A DNA stretch of 5,119 bases from Bacteroidaceae bacterium. GTDB taxonomy: Bacteria > Bacteroidota > Bacteroidia > Bacteroidales > Bacteroidaceae. The translations under genes and the position numbers were made by a program. The stretch lies in assembly GCA_017472905.1 (NCBI GenBank), contig JAFUNW010000384.1:1-5119 (forward strand). Reading direction: 5' to 3'. The notes beneath the pieces are model-generated. The model saw nothing but the letters and a program-made list of their open reading frames with translations. It ran no database searches and was not told where the DNA came from. Below are positions 1 to 5,119 of the stretch, one piece after another. Every line of letters starts with the position of its first letter. Within the stretch, counting starts at the first letter, position 1.

Positions 1-207
1 GCCATTTGTGAAGAGGATATTGTCAAAAAGAACATGAACAAATATACCAATTTAGACAATCGTTTGGCTTTCAGCTTTAACCAATTTTATGCCTGGACTG
101 TCAGTGAACGATCACCGGTTTTATTAGACAGCCTCAACGCTTGGATAAGCAACAGAAAAGTGAAAAATAGCAAGCATATAACTAAGGCCAAACCTGCAAA
201 AAGATAG
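1..207 (+). CDS. 3' end of a substrate-binding/MltF-like periplasmic protein (partial)
   Basis: This reading frame is open from the window edge and ends at TAG 205-207, giving the last 68 residues of a longer protein. It contains a pattern typical of the end of a type 3 solute-binding domain as found in MltF-like proteins: an acidic pair and NMNKY, then NLD, an FSFNQFYAW strand, and SPVLLDSLNAW. That these features belong to this family is my recollection and not a search result. MltF itself carries a lytic transglycosylase domain after the binding domain. Here only a short, strongly basic tail follows (9 of the last 19 residues are K, R or H), so a catalytic SLT domain at the C-terminus is absent. 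The next gene starts 4 bases after the stop, which suggests co-transcription and perhaps translational coupling. The family call is tentative because most of the protein lies outside the window; that it is a real coding region is more secure. Confidence 0.6.
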   Translation, partial: AICEEDIVKKNMNKYTNLDNRLAFSFNQFYAWTVSERSPVLLDSLNAWISNRKVKNSKHITKAKPAKR

Positions 208-211
208 AAAG

Positions 212-1195
212 ATGACCAAGATAATCAAATGGGGATTCATCGGATGTGGTGAAGCAACCGAAAAAAAGAGTGGCCCGGCTTTTGAACAAATCGAAGGCTC
301 TACGGTTGTAGCCGTTATGAGCCGTAACAAGGAGAAAGCACGTTCTTACGCTACGAGACACCATATACCCAAATGGTACACTGATGCACAAGAGTTGGTA
401 GACGACCCGGAGGTCAATGCTATCTACATCGCTACTCCACCTTCTTCCCACGCCACCTTTGCAATCATGGCAATGAAAGCAGGAAAACCGGTCTATATAG
501 AGAAACCAATGGCTGCCAACTACGAAGATTGTGCTCGAATCAACCGTATATCCGACCAAACGGGAGTTCCCTGTTTCGTAGCTTATTATCGCCGAAATCT
601 ACCTTATTTCCTTAAAGTAAAAGAATTGTTGAATAGTGGTGAAATTGGTAATGTCATCAATGTGCAAATCCGGTTTGCACAACCTCCGAGAGACTTAGAC
701 TATAATAGTAACGACCTTCCTTGGCGCGTTCGTCCTGTCATCGCCGGAGGAGGATATTTTTATGACTTGGCTCCTCATCAATTGGATTTGTTGCAAGAAA
801 TGTTTGGAGTAATTATTGAAGCTGAAGGATACACCAGCAATCGCGGTGGACTTTATGAAGCAGAAGATACTCTCAGTGCCTGCTTCAGATTCGAAAGCGG
901 ACTACCCGGTTCCGGATCGTGGTGTTTTGTTGCACACGAATCAGCCAAAGAGGACCGTATTGAAATCATCGGTGATAAAGGAATGATTTGTTTTTCCGTA
1001 TTTACGTTCGACCCTATAGCACTTCATACCTATCGCGGACGGGAAGAATTTAATATACCCAACCCACAATATGTGCAATTGCCGCTCATTAAAGAAGTAG
1101 TGGAACATTTACAAAACAAAACGGTTTGCAAATGCGACAGTTTGAGTGCGACACCTACAAATTGGGTTATGGACCGCATTCTTGGGAAGATCTGA
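212..1195 (+). CDS. Gfo/Idh/MocA-family NAD(P)-dependent oxidoreductase
   Basis: This is a 327-residue, apparently complete cytoplasmic dehydrogenase of the glucose-fructose oxidoreductase/inositol dehydrogenase family. These enzymes use NAD(P) to oxidise or reduce sugars, inositols or related compounds. The N-terminal Rossmann half shows the glycine-rich cofactor loop GFIGCGEAT (residues 8-16), the strand and loop YIATPPSSH (72-80), and the family hallmark EKP (97-99), whose lysine is catalytic. The C-terminal half has GGGYFYDLAPHQLD (179-192), with D185 and H189 in the positions of the family's active-site Asp/His pair. The length is at the short end of the normal range, and nothing looks truncated. 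ATG 212 is the natural start: it lies 4 bases after the preceding stop, follows an A-rich stretch, and puts the cofactor loop at the expected distance from the N-terminus. The substrate cannot be read from the sequence; family membership is secure. Confidence 0.93.
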   Translation: MTKIIKWGFIGCGEATEKKSGPAFEQIEGSTVVAVMSRNKEKARSYATRHHIPKWYTDAQELVDDPEVNAIYIATPPSSHATFAIMAMKAGKPVYIEKPMAANYEDCARINRISDQTGVPCFVAYYRRNLPYFLKVKELLNSGEIGNVINVQIRFAQPPRDLDYNSNDLPWRVRPVIAGGGYFYDLAPHQLDLLQEMFGVIIEAEGYTSNRGGLYEAEDTLSACFRFESGLPGSGSWCFVAHESAKEDRIEIIGDKGMICFSVFTFDPIALHTYRGREEFNIPNPQYVQLPLIKEVVEHLQNKTVCKCDSLSATPTNWVMDRILGKI

Positions 1196-1230
1196 AAGTA
1201 ACTGAATCCGATTACCTGCTGCATAAAAAT

Positions 1231-2319
1231 ATGAGAAAACTCATTGCCATATTACTCCTCGCTACAGGTATGCCCTTAGCTGCCCAAAGCCAAACTTTGG
1301 CAGAAGATACCACTGCTACATTGACAACGAAGCCCAAAAAGAACCTCTTTGTCAAAGCGCGAGATGCGCTCATTAAATACCTCGATTACTATGATTTTGA
1401 CACAGCATATATCCGCCCTACTCAATATAAATACACCATCATGATGCAACATAGTGCATCGTTTGAACATTATGCCATTAAAAGCGTTGGAGAAAAAGCG
1501 CAAAAATTAAGTGTTTCACCTAACCAAAGCTATAAACTCGGAGTCTATTTCGGATGGCACTCACTTTTTCTCGGGCTCTCGGTCAATACAACAGACCTCT
1601 TCTCCAAACGTCATGGTTCCAATAAGAAAACCGAATATTATTTCAACCTTTACGGCTATAAACTAGGTGGAGACCTTTTCTATAAAACTTCCGGAAACAA
1701 TTTTAAAATCAGAGATGCTGAAGGATTTTTCGACAACGATAAACAATACAACTTCAGAAATAGAGACTTCAACGGAATAAGAGTAAAGAAATTTGGATTT
1801 AATGTATATTACGTATTCAATAACAACCACTTCTCTTATCCCGCAGCCTACAGCCAGACAACTGTACAGAAAATCAGCCGAGGCACATTGGTAGCCGGCT
1901 TGTCGTGGTCACGACACAACTTCGAATTCGATTACCGACAACTTCCAACTGAGATACAAGACCACATGTATGACGAATTGAAGTTCGACCAAATCCGCTA
2001 TACCGATTTCAACGTCAATTTCGGATATGCATTTAATTGGGTATTTGCAGACAACTGGCTGGCTGCTGTAGCCTTAACGCCAGCCATCGCTTACAAAATC
2101 TCACATATCAAAGCTGAGAATTCTTTATACAACGAGGATTATCACAACTTTAATTTCGATTTCATCACCCGTGCCGGTATTGTATACAATAATAACAAGT
2201 TTTTTGCCGGAGCCTCAGCTGTCGGACACGTTTACCAATATTATCAGAAAAACTTTTCCCTCATTGATAATTTCGGGGTTGTCAATTTCTACGTAGGATT
2301 CAACTTCGGTCCGCGATAA
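1231..2319 (+). CDS. Exported DUF4421-like protein, probable outer-membrane beta-barrel
   Basis: This encodes a 362-residue protein. It begins with a clear Sec signal peptide: MRK, then a hydrophobic stretch (IAILLLATGMPLAA), with likely cleavage near residues 18-20. There is no lipobox cysteine, so it is probably not a lipoprotein. The mature part is rich in aromatic and alternating residues (for example YYFNLYGYKLGGDLFY and the FNVYYVFNNNHFSYP region) and ends in a short strand, NFYVGFNFGPR, as expected for an outer-membrane barrel. The segments DTAYIRPTQYKYT and LGVYFGWHSLFLGLSVN match what I remember of DUF4421, a Bacteroidota family without a known function. The frame stays open upstream to an ATG at 1126, but that start would run through the end of the oxidoreductase gene and would bury the signal peptide 35 residues in. 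ATG 1231, 35 bases after the previous stop and behind AAAAAT, is therefore preferred. A terminator follows. Its role is unknown. Confidence 0.82.
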   Translation: MRKLIAILLLATGMPLAAQSQTLAEDTTATLTTKPKKNLFVKARDALIKYLDYYDFDTAYIRPTQYKYTIMMQHSASFEHYAIKSVGEKAQKLSVSPNQSYKLGVYFGWHSLFLGLSVNTTDLFSKRHGSNKKTEYYFNLYGYKLGGDLFYKTSGNNFKIRDAEGFFDNDKQYNFRNRDFNGIRVKKFGFNVYYVFNNNHFSYPAAYSQTTVQKISRGTLVAGLSWSRHNFEFDYRQLPTEIQDHMYDELKFDQIRYTDFNVNFGYAFNWVFADNWLAAVALTPAIAYKISHIKAENSLYNEDYHNFNFDFITRAGIVYNNNKFFAGASAVGHVYQYYQKNFSLIDNFGVVNFYVGFNFGPR

Positions 2320-2361
2320 ATACATTTGCTCTGAAATAACAGAAACCGAATATAAGTTAAC

Positions 2362-2401
2362 AAAGAGAGAGTGTGTCCAATTGGACACACACTCTCTTTT
2401 T
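2362..2401 (+). terminator. Strong intrinsic terminator between convergent genes
   Basis: The stem pairs 2362-2378 with 2383-2399 around an AATT loop. The central 20 bases (2371-2390) form a perfect palindrome; one A-A mismatch (2370/2391) separates it from an outer arm of eight pairs. The run of five T at 2397-2401 follows on the plus strand, so this should stop transcription of the DUF4421-like gene, which ends 42 bases upstream. On the minus strand the stem is followed by a shorter, interrupted T run (TTTGTT). It may also end the opposing operon, probably less efficiently. I see no other hairpin in the gap 2320-2445. Confidence 0.88.
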
Positions 2402-2445
2402 GTTGATATTCTATAGATCACTTTCGTCACATTCCTTTTTCGCTA

Positions 2446-3057
2446 TTATAAGAGTAACTCTCCTTTCCCTTGACGTATAATCTCTATATCATTGATACAA
2501 CTTACCACAGTACTATACACCGCATCACCAATACCACCATCTATCACCAAATCAACGGTAGCCCCCCATTTCTCATGTATCAATTCCGGATTCGTAAGAT
2601 ATTCCGGTTCGTCTACACTACCATTATAAGGAACAGAGGTAACCAGAATCGGAGCCTCCAACATTCTGCAAATTTCGCGAATAACCGGATTATCAGGAAT
2701 ACGAATTCCTACCTCTTTGCGATGACGAAAGACCTTAGGCAAACGATTGCTCGTAGGCAAAATAAAGGTAAAAGGACCCGGTAAATTTTTCTTCATGACC
2801 TTAAAAGTTGCATTATCTACCTTGGCATATTCACTAATGTTCTTCAAATCATAACAAATAATGGAAAGATGTTTTTTGAGAGGGTTTATCCCCTTTAACT
2901 TGCAAACGCGTTCAATTGCACGCTCTTTCAACGCATGGCAACCAATGGCATAAACCGTATCAGTGGGAAAAATAATCACACCTCCATCGTTTAGAATCTG
3001 AAGTACTGAAGCGATCTCTCGCAAAGAATTGTTCGTTGAATAAAATGGTTTAATCAT
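2446..3057 (-). CDS. Sua5/YciO/YrdC-family protein, YciO-type
   Basis: This is a 203-residue, single-domain protein of the YrdC fold. Family hallmarks are PTDTVYAIGC (31-40), the LPGPFTFIL strand (92-100), VGIRIPDNP (116-124), DLVIDGG (169-175), the STVVS loop (182-186) and a G-K-G near the end (197-199). True threonylcarbamoyl-AMP synthases (TsaC/Sua5), which make the precursor for t6A37 in tRNA from threonine, bicarbonate and ATP, carry a KxR...SxN signature. Here the corresponding positions read K55-G-I57 and S141-V-P143. Overall spacing and sequence, especially the DNATFKVMKKNLPG region, recall E. coli YciO as I remember it. Automatic annotation would probably call it L-threonylcarbamoyladenylate synthase, but YciO-type proteins are poor substitutes for TsaC, so the activity is uncertain. 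It starts 48 bases after the GNAT gene and is the last gene before the convergent terminator. The family is certain; the exact function is not. Confidence 0.9.
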   Translation of the reverse strand: MIKPFYSTNNSLREIASVLQILNDGGVIIFPTDTVYAIGCHALKERAIERVCKLKGINPLKKHLSIICYDLKNISEYAKVDNATFKVMKKNLPGPFTFILPTSNRLPKVFRHRKEVGIRIPDNPVIREICRMLEAPILVTSVPYNGSVDEPEYLTNPELIHEKWGATVDLVIDGGIGDAVYSTVVSCINDIEIIRQGKGELLL

Positions 3058-3105
3058 CCTTTATCTGTTTTTTATCAATACTACCCGGATTCTATTGAAA
3101 AAGTT

Positions 3106-3645
3106 CTATACAGACTGATTCAAACGCTGAAGTAGCACTACATCTTTATAATCCTTTTCGCTACATTTTACCCATTCTTTTAATACAACTTGACATTCAA
3201 ATCCGCATTTGGCAAACATCCGAATGCAAGCTAAACTATCGGCCGCAACATAAGCATACAACTGATGTATATGCAGAAAATCGAATGCATATCGGCAAAT
3301 CAAAAGCAAAGCTTGCGTTCCAATACCCTGTCCGCGAAACTCATTCAATACAACAACCCCAATCTCAGCCCGATTATTACGAATATCCAAATCGGTCAAG
3401 TCAACCAATCCCAATAAACGTTTGTCTGCTTCTCTCTGAATGACCATACGTACCTGCTTATCTACAAATATATCAGCTGAGGACGTTTCTATATATTGGC
3501 GTAACAAATAACGGGAATAAGGAACCGTTGTAGAGCTGACGCTCCACAACTCCGGATTGTTTTCAATGGCATACATCGACTCTAAATCTTCCGGTTCCGG
3601 AGAACGCAAACTTATTTGTCCGTCTGATAAAAGTTGCATACTCAT
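3106..3645 (-). CDS. GNAT-family N-acetyltransferase, RimJ/RimL type
   Basis: This is a 179-residue cytoplasmic acetyltransferase that should transfer an acetyl group from acetyl-CoA to an amine. The N-terminus has the ISLRSPEPEDLESMYAIENNP pattern (residues 11-31) typical of RimJ/RimL and SpeG-like members. The acetyl-CoA pyrophosphate loop is RGQGIG (104-109), preceded by the AEIGVVVLNEF strand (93-103). The C-terminal part LYAYVAADSLACIRMFAKCGFE (129-150) contains the usual helix and the K-GF motif. The length is normal for a single GNAT domain. ATG 3645 is chosen; a second Met at residue 3 is an equally possible start. The gene begins 18 bases after the glycosyltransferase stop, so the two are probably co-transcribed. 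Target candidates include a protein N-terminus, a polyamine or an amino sugar; sequence alone does not decide, and the layout resembles SpeG without proving polyamine specificity. Confidence 0.92.
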   Translation of the reverse strand: MSMQLLSDGQISLRSPEPEDLESMYAIENNPELWSVSSTTVPYSRYLLRQYIETSSADIFVDKQVRMVIQREADKRLLGLVDLTDLDIRNNRAEIGVVVLNEFRGQGIGTQALLLICRYAFDFLHIHQLYAYVAADSLACIRMFAKCGFECQVVLKEWVKCSEKDYKDVVLLQRLNQSV

Positions 3646-3663
3646 TCTATGTTTTTAACAAGA

Positions 3664-4890
3664 TTAAGAATCCTTTTTCAATTCAAAACAATCTGAAGCA
3701 AACAATAAGCGTCCGGTATCAATCGAAAAAAATCCCAACTCCATTCGAGGGGTATCCCTACGCTGAAATTCTCGTTGCATATAGGTTAATACATCAGAAT
3801 AAGCAATATTGTTTGCATCAAACACGATGTGAGTAAAAGGCTTTTCCGCATTTTCCTTGCATTGCGTGATTTTTCCTAATGGTAAAGAACAAGACTGCTC
3901 TTCCTCTGTTTCAATCACTAGCGAAGTGCTAGCTATCCCCTCCTGCTGACAAATAGCCTCAACCCCCAAACAAGCCTTTGAAGTCCCTACGACTAACAAA
4001 CGATAACGTTCTTCTGTATGAATTTCCAAACGTCTGCGTTGCTGAAAAATAAATTCAAAGCTACCGAAGAATAATACAGCCAAACGAACCATCCATGTCA
4101 ATATCCGATTTCTATCTGCAAAATGCTTATTATAAAATATCAGCATCGCATTGTAGAACGTGCGCACATACCGAAAAGAGGTTTTACGGGTACTCTCTCC
4201 TTTATAATGGACAATTAACCTTGGAAGATAATAATTGCTATAGCCGGCTTTCAACAAACGATAAGAAAGATCAATATCCTCGCCATACATGAAAAAAGTT
4301 TCATCCAATAATCCTATTTCATCCAATGCTGAACGGCGCAACATCATAAAAGCTCCCGAAACAATATCTATGCGAACCATTTCGTTGTCATCCAAATAGC
4401 GCATGTAATAGCGACCAAAGACACGTGATCGAGGAAATAAAGAGCACAATCCAGTCATCTTACAAAAGGCTGTAAAAGGAGTGGGGACTCCTCTACGAGA
4501 CTCCCAAGCAAATCCGCCATCAGCTCGAAGCATCTTCACGCCCAATGCTCCGGCATCCGCATGGTTATCCATAAATGCAACGCATTCATCAAAAACCTCC
4601 TCGCCTACTATCGTATCAGGATTGAGCAATAACACATAGTCTCCTTTTGCCAAACGAATGGCTTGGTTGTTAGCCTTGGCAAATCCCAGATTTTCTGTAT
4701 TAGAATGAAAAGTAACCCAAGGAAAAACCGCAGACAATTCTGCCACAGAATTATCGGTTGAAGCATTATCAACTACAATGACCTCCATAGACAAGCGACT
4801 GAAAGCACGCTCTACCGAATGCAAGCATTGATATAGATAAGACTTTACATTATAATTTACAATAACAACTGTCAGTCTTACATTCTTCAT
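3664..4890 (-). CDS. Family 2 glycosyltransferase with extra C-terminal domain
   Basis: This is a 408-residue GT-A-fold glycosyltransferase of the WbbL/rhamnosyltransferase-like type, which moves a sugar from a nucleotide-sugar donor onto a growing surface glycan at the cytoplasmic membrane face. Visible motifs are TVVIVNYNV (7-15), EVIVVDNASTDNS (36-48), ENLGFAKANN (66-75), the LLLNPDT donor/metal site (87-93), IVSGAFMMLRR (176-186), and DETFFMYGEDIDLSYR (196-211), which carries the acidic catalytic residues. One hydrophobic segment (about 265-283) follows and is capped by QQRRR, so the catalytic part should face the cytoplasm. Residues about 296-408 form an extension that begins with a YRLLVVGTSKA strand-turn and continues with THIVFDANNI. 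This resembles a small Rossmann-like domain. The start overlaps the preceding stop as ATGA. The donor and acceptor sugars are unknown. The family call is firm; the nature of the extension is inference. Confidence 0.93.
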   Translation of the reverse strand: MKNVRLTVVIVNYNVKSYLYQCLHSVERAFSRLSMEVIVVDNASTDNSVAELSAVFPWVTFHSNTENLGFAKANNQAIRLAKGDYVLLLNPDTIVGEEVFDECVAFMDNHADAGALGVKMLRADGGFAWESRRGVPTPFTAFCKMTGLCSLFPRSRVFGRYYMRYLDDNEMVRIDIVSGAFMMLRRSALDEIGLLDETFFMYGEDIDLSYRLLKAGYSNYYLPRLIVHYKGESTRKTSFRYVRTFYNAMLIFYNKHFADRNRILTWMVRLAVLFFGSFEFIFQQRRRLEIHTEERYRLLVVGTSKACLGVEAICQQEGIASTSLVIETEEEQSCSLPLGKITQCKENAEKPFTHIVFDANNIAYSDVLTYMQREFQRRDTPRMELGFFSIDTGRLLFASDCFELKKDS

Positions 4891-5119
4891 AAATCAAGTT
4901 CATTTTTTATTTGCTCAAAAGAAGGCCAGCAAAAGAATGAAGCCAATGCTCCAATAGATGCGCATAACAAACCGATTGTACTCAAAGTACAATAATAAAT
5001 TGAAAGATTGACAAATATAACAACTGCAAACAATGCCATGCGTATCTCACTCCAACGTCTATGGGAACGAATAGCTTGGTCAAATGGCAAATTAGTCACT
5101 CGCTTAACAATTGCCAAAC
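4887..5119 (-). CDS. Small membrane protein of unknown function, cut by window edge
   Basis: The frame is open to the window edge and ends at TGA 4889-4887, which overlaps the glycosyltransferase ATG by 4 bases, a sign of translational coupling. About 76 residues are visible. A basic stretch (DQAIRSHRRWSEIR) precedes two hydrophobic segments (roughly MALFAVVIFVNLSIYYC and TIGLLCASIGALASFFCW) separated by a short turn, and a short charged tail (EQIKNELDL) follows. By the positive-inside rule both ends would be cytoplasmic, forming a helical hairpin. No ATG lies upstream of the hydrophobic part except one just before it. The first possible start in this frame near the edge is a TTG at 5117, so the real start is more likely beyond the window. 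I do not recognise the family. Confidence 0.65.
   Translation of the reverse strand, partial: LAIVKRVTNLPFDQAIRSHRRWSEIRMALFAVVIFVNLSIYYCTLSTIGLLCASIGALASFFCWPSFEQIKNELDL

Noticed and set aside
182..559. Open minus-strand frame of 125 codons opposite the oxidoreductase
   Set aside because: It lies fully antisense to a well-supported gene, the protein is low in recognisable structure, and no family pattern is visible.
1126..1230. Upstream extension of the DUF4421-like frame to an ATG at 1126
   Set aside because: It would overlap the end of the oxidoreductase gene and place a typical signal peptide 35 residues inside the protein.
2470..2784. Open plus-strand frame of 104 codons opposite the YrdC-fold gene
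   Set aside because: It is an antisense shadow with composition unlike a real protein (many I, T, N and R) and no start context or motif.
3058..3105. Possible internal promoter before the YrdC-fold gene
   Set aside because: I looked for the Bacteroides TTTG / TAnnTTTG pair in this 48-base gap and found no convincing match at the right spacing.
3918..3936. Small inverted repeat CTAGC-GAAGT-GCTAG
   Set aside because: It has only five pairs, lies inside the glycosyltransferase coding region, has no T run, and is plausible by chance.

Overview
The window looks like a chromosomal stretch from a Bacteroidota bacterium, most likely Bacteroides or a close relative. The reasons are a moderately AT-rich composition, A-rich leaders without strong Shine-Dalgarno sequences, a DUF4421-like outer-membrane protein, and the general style of the proteins. 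I see no RNA gene, CRISPR array, transposase or attachment site. This is mostly ordinary core or near-core sequence, and I do not see an obvious new multi-gene system.

Left half, plus strand (1-2319): three closely packed genes read left to right. The first is the 3' end of a gene whose product resembles the C-terminus of a periplasmic solute-binding (MltF-like) domain. Next, after 4 bases, comes a complete Gfo/Idh/MocA-family NAD(P)-dependent oxidoreductase. After 35 bases follows an exported, beta-rich DUF4421-like protein, probably an outer-membrane barrel. The spacing suggests one transcript. It ends at a strong hairpin terminator (2362-2401) in the 126-base convergent gap.

Right half, minus strand (5119-2446): four genes read right to left. 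They are a membrane protein cut by the window edge, a family 2 glycosyltransferase whose start overlaps the preceding stop (ATGA), a RimJ/RimL-type GNAT acetyltransferase 18 bases on, and a Sua5/YciO/YrdC-family protein 48 bases further. The spacing suggests an operon that combines an envelope-glycan enzyme with a small acetyltransferase and a YrdC-fold protein.

Two points deserve a second look. The YrdC-fold protein lacks both halves of the KxR...SxN signature of true threonylcarbamoyl-AMP synthases and looks YciO-type, so the usual automatic name may be wrong. The glycosyltransferase carries about 115 extra C-terminal residues after its single predicted membrane segment, and these look like a separate nucleotide-binding-like (Rossmann-type) domain.
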